From Paraglaciecola marina (GTDB taxonomy: Bacteria > Pseudomonadota > Gammaproteobacteria > Enterobacterales > Alteromonadaceae): a stretch of DNA of 64,000 nucleotides. The DNA lies in the NCBI RefSeq assembly GCF_004360155.1, contig NZ_ML178720.1:277078-341077 (forward strand). Reading direction: 5' to 3'. Below the pieces are notes generated by a model that worked only from the letters and a program-made list of their open reading frames with translations, ran no database searches and was not told the origin of the DNA. Position 1 is the first letter of the stretch. Each line of letters starts with the position of its first letter. The position numbers and the translations under genes were made by a program. Below are positions 26,806-36,098 of the stretch, piece by piece.

Positions 26806-27770
26806 TGTCTTGGGGCTGGCACTTTAGCGATTATGTCATTTAAAACTTGCTCGGTGTTGACTCCAGATATTTCTAATTCAGCCGACAAAATGATCCTGTG
26901 TCTAAGTACGGGAAACACCATAGCCTTAATATGGTCTGGCAATACAAAACCACTGCCTTGCATCAAAGCATGCACCTTAGCGGTTTGAATTAGCGCAATA
27001 CTCGCCCTAACACCGGCACCATGGGCCACCCCTTGCCACTCTCTTGAAGCTCTAACTAAAGCAACGGCATATTCAACAATCTTCTCATCCACCAGTACTT
27101 TAGAGGCTAGCTCTTGTAACGACAACACATCTTCTGCACTGATAACACTATTAATAGTTTGTACGTTGTGACTATTTGCCGTAATCCCTTGAGTTAAAGC
27201 TATCTCAGCAGAAAGCTCTGGGTACTCTACCTGCACTTTCATCATAAACCTGTCTAGCTCAGCTTCTGGGAGCGGATAAGTACCTTCGTTATCAATAGGG
27301 TTTTGGGTCGCTAAAACCATAAATGGTGCGTCTAGGGTATGGCTTTCGCCATCAATAGTAATTTGATGCTCTTGCATCACTTCTAACAAGGCAGCTTGAG
27401 TTTTAGCAGGAGCACGGTTAATTTCATCTGCCAGTAACAAGTTGGTAAAAGCAGGCCCCTTACGCAGTACAAATTTACCGCTTGATACGTCTAGCATAGA
27501 GTGACCGGTTACATCAGCAGGCATTAAATCAGGTGTAAATTGCACCCGCTTGTAATTAAGGCTAATGCTTTGCGCCAATGCCCTAATTAACAAAGTTTTG
27601 CCTAACCCAGGTACGCCTTCAATCAACACATGACCGCCCGCTAAGAATGCGATAATAACTTGTTCTAATACAGTATCTTGGCCTATCAATATTTGGCTTA
27701 CATTTTGTTTTAGCACAGCAATTTTTTGTGTTGCCTGCTGCAAAATATCGTTATCTAAGGTGTCACTCAT
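26802..27770 (-). CDS. MoxR-family AAA+ ATPase
   Basis: A 322-residue AAA_3 protein with Walker A GVPGLGKT (52-59), Walker B LLLADEINRAP (111-121), sensor 1 in the ATQNPID segment, and a C-terminal lid. MoxR ATPases act with DUF58/VWA partners to mature or remodel envelope or metalloprotein complexes. It overlaps its neighbours on both sides by 4 bp, so translation is coupled. It probably acts in the cytoplasm at the membrane with the DUF58, DUF4350 and DUF4129 proteins of the operon. Confidence 0.93.
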   Translation of the reverse strand: MSDTLDNDILQQATQKIAVLKQNVSQILIGQDTVLEQVIIAFLAGGHVLIEGVPGLGKTLLIRALAQSISLNYKRVQFTPDLMPADVTGHSMLDVSSGKFVLRKGPAFTNLLLADEINRAPAKTQAALLEVMQEHQITIDGESHTLDAPFMVLATQNPIDNEGTYPLPEAELDRFMMKVQVEYPELSAEIALTQGITANSHNVQTINSVISAEDVLSLQELASKVLVDEKIVEYAVALVRASREWQGVAHGAGVRASIALIQTAKVHALMQGSGFVLPDHIKAMVFPVLRHRIILSAELEISGVNTEQVLNDIIAKVPAPRQ

Positions 27771-28924
27771 AACATCTTCCTGAGTTGTTGCAGCCCCTTG
27801 ATACAGTGGCTGTATTGGTTTTGATTTAGTTCTTTTTGATCAAACATAAGTTGTTCAATCGTCGCGGTTGGCCAGCCAGATAGCTCTTCTAATAGGAGCA
27901 CTATTTTCTGTTGGTCTGTGCTATTGGTATTGGGCCATTTTTGATTGATTCGTTGTAAAATAGTATTTCGTACTTGAGTTAACATGGTTAGTTGTTGACC
28001 ATGCTGCCAATAGTGATTACCGGCCACACGAATATGCTCAGAAAAACGAGAGTTATCAGTTTTATATCCAGCAGACACACTGCCAAATCGCTTTCCAAAG
28101 TGCCATATGGCTAAAAGGATCAATACACACACTAACCAAATAAATAATGGAGCATGACCATAAAGCAAGGTAAACCAGTGGGGCTGTTCTACAGGCTTAA
28201 ACAAATAAACAGTATCAGACTCCTCTAACAGACCCAGCATTAATATGGCGTTATCATACTCGTCAATTTGCCAGTTATTCCAAATTTGGACATCTGTCAT
28301 TAGGGTAACTAACCCTTCTCCTTTATCAAATTGAACAAAGGTGTAACCCTCCTCATTGCTGACAGAATAAAATGGTTCAAGTTCTTCAGGAAAGGTGATC
28401 CGATAAATACTCTCTAAGCTAACTTCAATGGGGTCTCCATGGGGGTCATTCATAGAGCTAATTTGCTGCTCATACTCAGAATAAAGGCTTGATTCATCGC
28501 CAACCCATTCCACACCTATACCCAATTGTTGAATCAAGGCATTGGTTCTATGACTATCGGATTGGTCACTTGCATTGACCGATACAATCAAAAAGCCCCC
28601 CTGCTCTACCCAGCCCAGCAAGCTTGAAGCTAGTGAAGAGGAAATTGCAGCCTCTGCATCCGCCAAAATCACAGTATCTTCTATTTTAGGTGTAATACCG
28701 TTATCGTCCTTGGAATACAGGCGCTGATAATCTTGCTCAAACACCATAGTCACATCATGGGTTTCTAGCAGCTTTTGAGTAGCTAAAAAGGGTTGCTGTC
28801 TCACTTCTTTGCTTTCAGCGACATCCTGTTCTTTATCGTAAAACTCGATACTTTTAACGACATAAACTGTGACAATTAAGGCCAGCAAAACCGACAAAAT
28901 AGATTTTAGGTGTCCTTGATTCAT
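27767..28924 (-). CDS. DUF4350-domain membrane protein
   Basis: A 385-residue protein with one N-terminal transmembrane helix (about 8-25). An extracytoplasmic DUF4350-like domain of alpha/beta type follows (VILADAEAAISS...LLGWVEQGGFLIV). A second helix lies near residue 250 (PLFIWLVCVLILLAIWHFG), and a cytoplasmic C-terminal tail follows. The domain resembles glutamine-amidotransferase-like folds without an obvious catalytic Cys. It overlaps moxR and the DUF4129 gene by 4 bp each, in a standard MoxR operon position. Confidence 0.8.
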   Translation of the reverse strand: MNQGHLKSILSVLLALIVTVYVVKSIEFYDKEQDVAESKEVRQQPFLATQKLLETHDVTMVFEQDYQRLYSKDDNGITPKIEDTVILADAEAAISSSLASSLLGWVEQGGFLIVSVNASDQSDSHRTNALIQQLGIGVEWVGDESSLYSEYEQQISSMNDPHGDPIEVSLESIYRITFPEELEPFYSVSNEEGYTFVQFDKGEGLVTLMTDVQIWNNWQIDEYDNAILMLGLLEESDTVYLFKPVEQPHWFTLLYGHAPLFIWLVCVLILLAIWHFGKRFGSVSAGYKTDNSRFSEHIRVAGNHYWQHGQQLTMLTQVRNTILQRINQKWPNTNSTDQQKIVLLLEELSGWPTATIEQLMFDQKELNQNQYSHCIKGLQQLRKML

Positions 28925-30462
28925 GGGGTTTCACCTGCTTCTACAGTCAGAAACACTTGCTGCCACTGTGTACACAACTCAGCCATTTTTTCAGCATTTG
29001 GCCATCTATGGGCCCAAGCTAAATCAATCCATAATTGAATTAGGCTGGTCATAAAACGCAAGCTTTCACCCTGAACTTTAGACCTAATCTCAGCCAAACA
29101 TTCTAGTTCTGTCATGGATTCAGTAAGACTTAAATCATGCTTTTCATATAAGTAGGTTAAACTGCTGACTAGTAACAGAGACAAAACTTGGCGATAGGCT
29201 TGCTGCTCTAACAAAGCATCTAACTCAGCCGGGATATCACTAGGCAAGCCTTGCTGCTTTTCGTGACGGCTAAATGCAGGCAAGTCTACTTTTTGCTTTT
29301 TAAGATCGACTTTAATATTAAGAAGTTTAGCTAACTGGTGTCGGCTCAACCATAACAACCACCCAATGATTGAGATAAACAATACCCACAAAATAACTTC
29401 AGCAAACTTGGCTATAACAGCAAAAACTCCCATCCAACCACTTAAATCAGGAGGCTCTTCAGATTCCGATGACTCCCATTTCCATCCCGTCCAGCGCCAG
29501 TCTCTCACCATCTCTTTATTGTGAAATGGAGGGCCTGCCAGTATTTCTTGTAAGCTTTCTTTAATTGCTGTGTGCTTTTTAAGAGCGTCTTCTGACAGTT
29601 GCGGTTCTTCTGGGTCCGTTGCTAACTCCTCAGTTGCTTGTTCAAGCTCGTTAGTTTGAGCGTATGCAACCGGAGCATCTGCTGCATACCCCATTAACCC
29701 AGCGACTAAAATAACAAGTAAACTGATTTGTTTAGCTGACCATCTATTGCGTATCTTTTTTAGCCCTAGTTCAATATCCCAGCCTTCTAACAGGATCCTT
29801 CGGTTCAAATAGGCGGCAAAACCTCCCCCTATAAATAAGGGTGCAATAAGAACTAAGGCAAAATACCAACAAACGTTATAGGCAATAAGTATGAGGTTTG
29901 ATTCAGAATAAAAAGCTTCTGCAATGTTCCATTCAAATCCTAGCGGTATCAGCATATTCACTAACATAAGCAAACCAAAAGTAATGAACAACTCCCAGTG
30001 CAAACAAATGAGCAACCACCAAAAACTATTATCATCAGTGGTTTGATGCAATAACCGCAGCCGAGCTTTACGCTTTTCACCTCTTAAACCTTCCAGCTGA
30101 GCGACAGGTAAATCAAAGCCTCGACTAGGAGATAAACGCTGCCACGTTATACTGGCCAACCAATAGACTTTAATTTGTGACTGCCACGCTTTTAAGGCTT
30201 CGACTACTGAAACCTGTTGACCAAAAACTTGGCGGCTATGTATATACAATAACCCCCTTTCAAACCAAGGCTTTAATAACCACAAGAGGTACACGCCATA
30301 TTCAGGACTGAGTAAGGTGAATAACAAAAAAAATGGGAGCGTGCTGCACAGCATGAATCCATATAAAGGCCACCACCACTGCATGGCCATTCTGCAACCT
30401 AAATCAAAGGACTTCCAACTATTACGAGGGTGGGTATCTATGGCTAAAGCTTCAATTTTCAT
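28921..30462 (-). CDS. DUF4129-like multi-span membrane protein of the MoxR operon
   Basis: A 513-residue protein with an N-terminal membrane region of several helices (about 30-260). An acidic extracytoplasmic stretch follows (EQATEELATDPEEPQ), then another helix near 340 (VILWVLFISIIGWLLWL) and a soluble C-terminal domain. That domain contains the DUF4129-type pattern AYRQVLSLLLVSSLTYLYEKH. It starts inside the SpoIIM-like gene by 11 bp. Proteins of this type pair with MoxR/DUF58 in many proteobacteria; their task is unknown. Confidence 0.75.
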   Translation of the reverse strand: MKIEALAIDTHPRNSWKSFDLGCRMAMQWWWPLYGFMLCSTLPFFLLFTLLSPEYGVYLLWLLKPWFERGLLYIHSRQVFGQQVSVVEALKAWQSQIKVYWLASITWQRLSPSRGFDLPVAQLEGLRGEKRKARLRLLHQTTDDNSFWWLLICLHWELFITFGLLMLVNMLIPLGFEWNIAEAFYSESNLILIAYNVCWYFALVLIAPLFIGGGFAAYLNRRILLEGWDIELGLKKIRNRWSAKQISLLVILVAGLMGYAADAPVAYAQTNELEQATEELATDPEEPQLSEDALKKHTAIKESLQEILAGPPFHNKEMVRDWRWTGWKWESSESEEPPDLSGWMGVFAVIAKFAEVILWVLFISIIGWLLWLSRHQLAKLLNIKVDLKKQKVDLPAFSRHEKQQGLPSDIPAELDALLEQQAYRQVLSLLLVSSLTYLYEKHDLSLTESMTELECLAEIRSKVQGESLRFMTSLIQLWIDLAWAHRWPNAEKMAELCTQWQQVFLTVEAGETP

Positions 30463-31402
30463 TGGGCGCTCGCCTAAATACGTACACTAAAACCCAAACC
30501 CAGCAAAAGCCACCGACAGCATATTTCACATAATTTGGAATAGAATGACTAGACGACCAAAATGCTTCGATAAAAGCAGCAATGACTAACATCAAAAATG
30601 AGCCAAAAATTAAAGGAAATACCTTTTTTGCAGAAGCCTTCATAGCATGTATACGGCTTAATTTTTTGGGTGCAATTAAGCTGTAGCCAATCACAGTGCC
30701 TGCTGCCGCTGATATAACAATAGCCGTTAACTCAAAAGCCCCATGGGTAATCACAAAGGAGAAAAACGTATCCTGATAACCTATATTTACTATATGGGCA
30801 CTCACCACGCCAAAATATAAGGCATTAAAGAGTAAAATATATAGGGCACCAAAACCTAATAACAAGCCGCCAACAAAGGATTGAAAGGCAATAGATATGT
30901 TATTAAAGATATAATAGCCAAACATAATGAAATCACTATCAGATGCTCTTTCTTCTTCAAAGCGCGAATCACTGGGATCATACATTTCTTCTAAATGCAC
31001 AACTTGAGCATTCGGTAACACATTGCGAATAAACTCAGGCTCCAAGAAGGTAATACCAAACATCAATAAGGCCACACCATAAAAAAGAATATGGGCCCAA
31101 ATAATATAAAAACGAAACTCGGTAAGTTGTGCTGGGAAAGTATGTTTCACAAACACCATCAAAGGCATCAAAATACGATTATGAGGCTTATAAAGCTGTT
31201 GCTGACCTAACAATAACAACTGATTTAAATGACTAATTAAAGCAGGACTGTAATGGCGGCTTTTTGCGATGGATAGGTCATGAGTCAATTGCCTGAACAT
31301 TTTAGGTAAATCATGCTCATCGGAGACTTCAGAAGATTCAAGTAGCTCTTTAAATAACTGCCAGTCTTGCTGTTTTAACTGAATAAAGTCATTCTGCCTC
31401 AT
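30452..31402 (-). CDS. SpoIIM-family (stage II sporulation protein M-like) membrane protein
   Basis: A 316-residue protein with a cytoplasmic N-terminal helical region (about 1-95). Five or more transmembrane helices follow, with the SpoIIM/DUF95 pattern FGYYIFNNISIAFQSFVGGL and ITHGAFELTAIVISAAAGTV. Despite the name, members occur in non-sporulating bacteria beside RDD and MoxR genes. It overlaps the RDD gene by 4 bp. It probably forms part of the same membrane complex. Confidence 0.87.
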   Translation of the reverse strand: MRQNDFIQLKQQDWQLFKELLESSEVSDEHDLPKMFRQLTHDLSIAKSRHYSPALISHLNQLLLLGQQQLYKPHNRILMPLMVFVKHTFPAQLTEFRFYIIWAHILFYGVALLMFGITFLEPEFIRNVLPNAQVVHLEEMYDPSDSRFEEERASDSDFIMFGYYIFNNISIAFQSFVGGLLLGFGALYILLFNALYFGVVSAHIVNIGYQDTFFSFVITHGAFELTAIVISAAAGTVIGYSLIAPKKLSRIHAMKASAKKVFPLIFGSFLMLVIAAFIEAFWSSSHSIPNYVKYAVGGFCWVWVLVYVFRRAPNEN

Positions 31403-32076
31403 ACTTTACCCACTAAACCTGCGGCCATGGCTTTTAATTTAATCACGGCTTCTTCACCACGGCACTCCAACATAGGCTCAAGTTGATTAGCCAGTTCCTG
31501 TAAGCGCTCTTCGCTAAAGCTCTGACTTCGCTCTGCGTAAGCCACTATAGTTTGTTGTTCCTCTAAGGTTAGTGAAAGGGTGATTTGCGGCAGTTCATCC
31601 ACAGTAAAATGCTCCACTTTACTGGGCGTATCTTGATACACCACCATAGTACCCGCCACATGGTCACCTATACGTTTAAATTGCTTAGAACATAAAATGG
31701 CAACAAAACCACTGAGATAAGCGAAAGGAAGAATATCTATACTTCTAAACAAATTTCGAAGCATTGAACCCGGCAATGTAATAGGGAGTCCATTGTCGTA
31801 CACCACAACTAAGCCAAAGTACTTCTTACCTGGAGTGGCCCCCCTATATATCTCAAATAACACAGGGTAAAACCACTCTATACAAAACAGCAAAATGAAA
31901 AACAGGCCCTGCCCCATATTGCCAGTAAACTGTAAGGCCATTGATGCCGCAAACAAAACCACGCCTCGTATCAATAAATCAACCACAAAGGCCATAGTGC
32001 GAACGCCTATACCAGCCGGCGTCAACATAATATCGATCCCTTCAGGGGTTTCTAGGGCATAGCGGTTGTCTATCAT
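31399..32076 (-). CDS. RDD-family membrane protein
   Basis: A 225-residue protein with an RDD domain in residues 20-145: the Arg at FVVDLLIRGV, the paired acidic positions, and GATPGKKYFGLVVV...RNLFRSID. Three transmembrane helices are predicted, and the C-terminal tail of about 75 residues is soluble. RDD proteins are predicted transporters or membrane scaffolds of unknown ligand and are a standard member of MoxR/SpoIIM operons. The next upstream gene ends 14 bp before its start. Confidence 0.88.
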   Translation of the reverse strand: MIDNRYALETPEGIDIMLTPAGIGVRTMAFVVDLLIRGVVLFAASMALQFTGNMGQGLFFILLFCIEWFYPVLFEIYRGATPGKKYFGLVVVYDNGLPITLPGSMLRNLFRSIDILPFAYLSGFVAILCSKQFKRIGDHVAGTMVVYQDTPSKVEHFTVDELPQITLSLTLEEQQTIVAYAERSQSFSEERLQELANQLEPMLECRGEEAVIKLKAMAAGLVGKV

Positions 32077-32090
32077 CAGCAGGCTAACGT

Positions 32091-32681
32091 TTACACATCA
32101 GGTAACAGTAAACCAATGACCATTAATCCCCAAAAAGCTATGCCAATAAGAGTAAACACCCAATTAGCGGCACCGAATTTTTTATTGGTGATACCTTCTG
32201 GATCATCATTTAAAGTATTGGCAGTCTTTTGTACAACAAGCATAGGGATGATTGAGGTTAATCCAAAAATGATCCAAAAAAGACTGTCAAACAATAGATT
32301 TTCAGATATTGAAGGGAGGTTATCGCTAACATTTTGCAAAATTTGCAGCACGATATAATACACCGCCAATGGGCCAGCCATCCAAGGTGCTTTAACCGAT
32401 TTATGGCCTGCTTCATTTTTAATAGTAGAAAATAACGAGTAAACAAAGAACACCTGAAATATTGCACGAAGTACCGGTAAACAGTCGCGATTTGCATTCA
32501 ACTTTTGTGCTGTCCAATGTTTGTAAAACCAATAAAAGCTATAAAGGTTTAGAGTACATACAGACAAAATAATCATTTTACTAATCGCTGTAGTGAAAAA
32601 CTCTGGTTTGGCTTCTTCACTGTCGCTAGAGTTAGTTATAAGTTCAGCTTCTGGAGCTTTATAAATATCATCAGTCGGCAA
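32091..32681 (-). CDS. Small multi-span membrane protein of unknown function
   Basis: A 196-residue protein with an acidic N-terminal tail (DIYKAPEAELITNSSDSEEA). Four to five transmembrane helices follow, the first near residue 35 (MIILSVCTLNLYSFYWFYKHW), which resembles DUF4234-type membrane proteins. It lies 14 bp upstream of the RDD gene and 42 bp downstream of the frameshifted gene, so it belongs to the same operon. Its N-terminal motif [IV]Y-x-AP-[ED]-A-x-L is shared with the next upstream gene, which may reflect a common partner or sorting tag. Confidence 0.7.
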   Translation of the reverse strand: MPTDDIYKAPEAELITNSSDSEEAKPEFFTTAISKMIILSVCTLNLYSFYWFYKHWTAQKLNANRDCLPVLRAIFQVFFVYSLFSTIKNEAGHKSVKAPWMAGPLAVYYIVLQILQNVSDNLPSISENLLFDSLFWIIFGLTSIIPMLVVQKTANTLNDDPEGITNKKFGAANWVFTLIGIAFWGLMVIGLLLPDV

Positions 32682-32723
32682 AATAGATTCCTTTTATAGT
32701 GTACTTTAGGGATTAAAGTTTAA

Positions 32724-32818
32724 TTAAGCGGCAAGCATAGGTATCAAAATGGCTGCTAAAATGCCTATAAAGAAAAATCCAAGTACGATTAATACTCCCC
32801 AAAAAGACCATTTTTTTG
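32724..32818 (-). other. -1-frame extension of the 32789-33106 gene, reached through a slippery A7 run
   Basis: The zero frame crosses CAA AAA AAT. The stretch A AAA AAT (from 32817 down to 32810) fits the X XXY YYZ slippery pattern. A -1 shift reads K-K-W and continues SFWGVLIVLGFFFIGILA, then AILIPMLAA and TAA, adding 28 residues that form a transmembrane helix. This would give a 127-residue protein ending 42 bp before the next gene. An 8-A run in the true sequence would give the same product. Confidence 0.7.
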
Positions 32819-33106
32819 TACCCTTTGAAATTCTTCTACACTTTCCCATTTTTTGTTTTGCCAAGCCCACTCTCGACCTTTAATACCCAAGACTATAGCC
32901 ATAACAAAACCTATATATGGAATCAATGCTATCAAACCAATCCAAGTAGAATTCCCGATAGACCAAATCCAGTTAAGTAAAAATGCGCCCCAACTCCAAC
33001 CTTTTACACCATCAGGTAATGGGTGGCCTTTTCCCATTCCAGAATTGTTTTCAACTTCGGTATGTAAATTCGCATCCGGAGCGGTATAGACATTTGATTC
33101 AGACAA
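32789..33106 (-). CDS. Small membrane protein, zero-frame product (frameshifted C-terminus)
   Basis: As read, a 105-residue protein. An N-terminal tail with the motif NVYTAPDANL is followed by a hydrophobic pair (WGAFLLNWIWSIGNSTWIG, IALIPYIGFVMAIVLGI) and a basic segment (KGREWAWQNKKWESVEEFQ). The frame then runs through an A7 tract into a short, non-hydrophobic end (NGLFGEY). The -1 frame instead continues into a clean transmembrane helix. Possible explanations are programmed frameshifting, slippage-based switching, a recent mutation, or a sequencing error. It is probably the first gene of the RDD/SpoIIM/MoxR operon. No function is recognised. Confidence 0.7.
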   Translation of the reverse strand: MSESNVYTAPDANLHTEVENNSGMGKGHPLPDGVKGWSWGAFLLNWIWSIGNSTWIGLIALIPYIGFVMAIVLGIKGREWAWQNKKWESVEEFQRVQKNGLFGEY

Positions 33107-33347
33107 AATAGATTCCTTATTATTTTTATATTTAACAGCACCTGTATAGTGACTATGACATTATTTTTACTCTATTGTAAACAAGAGCTTACCCCACTTT
33201 ACCCAATTAACTTTTGTATTAATGTGGATTCATAAGAAACCTAAGTACTCGTTATGAATCAGTAATAAGCAAACTCAATAAACAATGACAATAAGGCGTA
33301 GGGAGATTTTAAAACAGACCAACAGCGCTAAATTACAGGCATAAAAA

Positions 33348-33366
33348 AGGCGCTATTTAAGCGCCT
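33348..33366 (-). terminator. Rho-independent terminator of rpmE
   Basis: AGGCGC pairs with GCGCCT across a 7-base loop and is followed on the minus strand by six T. It lies 32 bp after the rpmE stop. The remainder of the gap to 33107 shows no further clear element. Confidence 0.85.
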
Positions 33367-33397
33367 TTAATTTTTGTCTTTTCAGACTACAAACAGT

Positions 33398-33610
33398 TTA
33401 CTTCTTTTTAAGACCAGCAAAACGTTTGTTAAACTTATCAACACGGCCGCCCGTATCTACGTTACGTTGCTTACCGGTGTAGAATGGGTGGCAAGATGAA
33501 CATACGTCTAAGTTAAGTTCTTTTTTCAAAGTAGAACGTACTTTGATTACGTTTCCGCAAGAACAGTTTGCTGTCATTTCCTGGTAATCAGGATGGATAC
33601 CTTCTTTCAT
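33398..33610 (-). CDS. rpmE: 50S ribosomal protein L31, zinc-binding type
   Basis: A 70-residue ribosomal protein. It carries the four zinc-ligand cysteines C16, C18, C37 and C40 (CSCG and CSSC), so it is the C+ form rather than the zinc-free paralogue used under zinc limitation. The start [11 protein letters not shown] and the HPFYTGKQ region are canonical. It is divergent from priA in the ancestral arrangement; here a GGDEF-EAL gene lies between them. Confidence 0.98.
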   Translation of the reverse strand: MKEGIHPDYQEMTANCSCGNVIKVRSTLKKELNLDVCSSCHPFYTGKQRNVDTGGRVDKFNKRFAGLKKK

Positions 33611-33846
33611 GGGTTACCTCTTCGTCAGGCCGCATCGCTATCCAACCCGAAGTTGAACACCATACGAAAATTAAATTAAAAACTTTGTGGCTAGCCGCAA
33701 AGTGGCGCGCATAGTAATGTAAGAGCCAAGCGTGATCAAGGTTTTTGTTGTTTTTATCACCATTAAACCAAGCTGGTTCAGGTTAATAGACATTGTAAAT
33801 GTTGATTAAAATGAGGTAATAACGGTTTAGTGAAACTCAATTGAGG

Positions 33847-35889
33847 TCAAGATTTCAAATCAGCTAAACTAGTGGGTCTAGAAAATAAATACCCCTGTAA
33901 TTGATGACACCCATTTGAAATTAGAAAATTCGCCTGTTCACGGGTTTCTACACCCTCAGCACAAATTTTCAAGTTTAACTGCTTCGCCATTTCGATAATT
34001 GTTTTGGTAATTAGCGTACTGCGAACAGAAACGTTAAGGTTATCGACGAATTGTTTATCAATTTTTAAAGTATTCAATTCTATTTGGGTCAAGTAACCTA
34101 ATGAAGAATATCCTGCACCAAAATCATCTAACGCAATAGAGCAGCCCATTTCACGTAAATGTGAAATAAACTGATTAGCTAATTCGAAATTATCCAAGTA
34201 GGCAGATTCGGTCACTTCAAACTCGATATTTGAAGTATCAACTTTATATCGAGTAAACATATCTTTAATGTAATCAACAAGTGCAATATTTTTAATATCA
34301 AAAGCTGATAAATTTAAAGACACAACGATTGTATCATCATGTAATGCTAAGACTTGCTCTAGCTCTTGACAGACTTTTTCAATTACCCATTTGGTGATCG
34401 ATAATATCTTTCCACTTTGTTCTGCTATAGGTATAAACTCTGCTGGCGATATTATGCCTAGTGTGTCACTTTTCCACCTTATCAATGCTTCATAGCCGAC
34501 TACGATAGCATCTGAGTTAACTTTTCCTTGATAGTGAATGTCAAATTCGTCTTCTTTAATCGCATTTGCAATCGAATTAGCAATGAGCAGGCGACGTTTA
34601 TTTTCTTCCATCATCTCAGGCACAAAAACTGTATGTCGACTTCTACCCGCCATTTTTGAGCGGTACATAGCAATATCGGCATTACTAATAAATTCACTCA
34701 CATTAAAATGTGAATCTTGAGCTTGAGCAATACCAATACTCACACCAATCTGCACTTCCCATGAACGTATATGGAAAGGTTTATTCAGACCTGCAACAAG
34801 TCGCTCAGATAACTGAAATAACTCAAGTTCATTTGGGTCATTATGTAACAAGATTAAAAACTCATCTCCTCCTAAGCGTGATATTAGATCATCCTCTCGT
34901 AAGATTGATTTACATCGGTTACACACTTCTAACAAAACTAAATCACCGACTTCATGACCAAAAGAGTCGTTCACGCCTTTAAAGCCATCTAAATCGAAGT
35001 ACATCAAAACTAAATTTTGGTTTTCGCGTTTTGCTTTAGACAACTCTAAACGGAGCGTTTCCATGAAAAACTGACGATTTGGTAAGCCTGTTAAACCATC
35101 AAAATTCGCCAGCCGCTCCATGGTTTTCTGTTGCTCCATTAACTTATTAGTATATTTCTTATTTTTTTGAGTCTCTTGGTTAATTGTCTCCATCATAAAA
35201 TTAAGGTCTGTACTCAGTGACGTAACTTCTTGCTTTCCTTTAATATTAATTTTTAAAGAATAATCATGGGTTTTTTGAATTTTTTGAGCGATGCGAGACA
35301 AATGACTAAGCGGGAAAAACAACCTTGCTTGTACCCAAAGGAGAAAGGCAAATACAACAATTAGCAGCACCAGAGTAATGGGAAGAACTTGCTTAAGAAG
35401 GCTCTGTTTACTCTTATTTAATGGACCGCTAGAGTCGAGGACAATACGCAAATACCCTAAAGGAAAAAGTTCATCCCCTACTAATTTTAAAGCAACCAAT
35501 TCATCGTTATCGACATAAACGCCAGGCAGCTTGGTTTTAACTCCTTCGTATTGTGCATAAGACTTAGACTTCACTTGAGTAAATGCCTTACCATGGTAAC
35601 TCTGCAGAGGATGCCACTTGTCATCATAGATGAAAGCATACTTCACATTATCGTAAGGGTCTAAACGTAATAGCATGGTTGCCAGTTCGAATTCATCAGG
35701 CTGCACTGCAAGCATGGGAACTAAGTCACTTGACATATTTTCAGACAATGCATCAAGATCTCCCTTTACTGACTCAAAATATAGTTTTTCATGCTCCTGA
35801 ATTGAAAAATATAAAATGGCTAAGCTGACAAAACATATTGCAATGACGGAAATGGACGATGTGGTATTTTTAATGGTATTAAATAACAT
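33847..35889 (-). CDS. Membrane-bound GGDEF-EAL c-di-GMP enzyme (intact motifs)
   Basis: A protein of about 680 residues with TM1 (10-30), a periplasmic sensor region, TM2 (170-190), HAMP, GGDEF and EAL domains. GGDEF is intact (340-344) with the RxxD inhibitory site (331-334). EAL is intact (467-469) with LDDFGAGYSSLGYL and the downstream LKIDKQFV and EGVETREQ motifs. It may therefore make and/or break c-di-GMP; the balance cannot be read from sequence. The ATG at 35889 behind GGGAG is preferred over an in-frame TTG at 35904. It is a clear paralogue of the degenerate protein at 21625-23679, with the same layout and very similar linker wording. Confidence 0.93.
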   Translation of the reverse strand: MLFNTIKNTTSSISVIAICFVSLAILYFSIQEHEKLYFESVKGDLDALSENMSSDLVPMLAVQPDEFELATMLLRLDPYDNVKYAFIYDDKWHPLQSYHGKAFTQVKSKSYAQYEGVKTKLPGVYVDNDELVALKLVGDELFPLGYLRIVLDSSGPLNKSKQSLLKQVLPITLVLLIVVFAFLLWVQARLFFPLSHLSRIAQKIQKTHDYSLKINIKGKQEVTSLSTDLNFMMETINQETQKNKKYTNKLMEQQKTMERLANFDGLTGLPNRQFFMETLRLELSKAKRENQNLVLMYFDLDGFKGVNDSFGHEVGDLVLLEVCNRCKSILREDDLISRLGGDEFLILLHNDPNELELFQLSERLVAGLNKPFHIRSWEVQIGVSIGIAQAQDSHFNVSEFISNADIAMYRSKMAGRSRHTVFVPEMMEENKRRLLIANSIANAIKEDEFDIHYQGKVNSDAIVVGYEALIRWKSDTLGIISPAEFIPIAEQSGKILSITKWVIEKVCQELEQVLALHDDTIVVSLNLSAFDIKNIALVDYIKDMFTRYKVDTSNIEFEVTESAYLDNFELANQFISHLREMGCSIALDDFGAGYSSLGYLTQIELNTLKIDKQFVDNLNVSVRSTLITKTIIEMAKQLNLKICAEGVETREQANFLISNGCHQLQGYLFSRPTSLADLKS

Positions 35890-36098
35890 CAGGCTCCCTT
35901 GCAAAATTCAATACAGTTGTTTCGTACATGAATAATATGATGCATTATCTAACTATCACCATCTTCTTCAGCTTTGATCTTATAGATTGGCTATTAAGAA
36001 CACAATGCTGACTAGACTAAAGTTGTAGGCTAAACAGCCGTTTAAAAATCTTATATCAAGTATTAATTTAAGAACTAAGAGCAGGTCCAATAATATCT

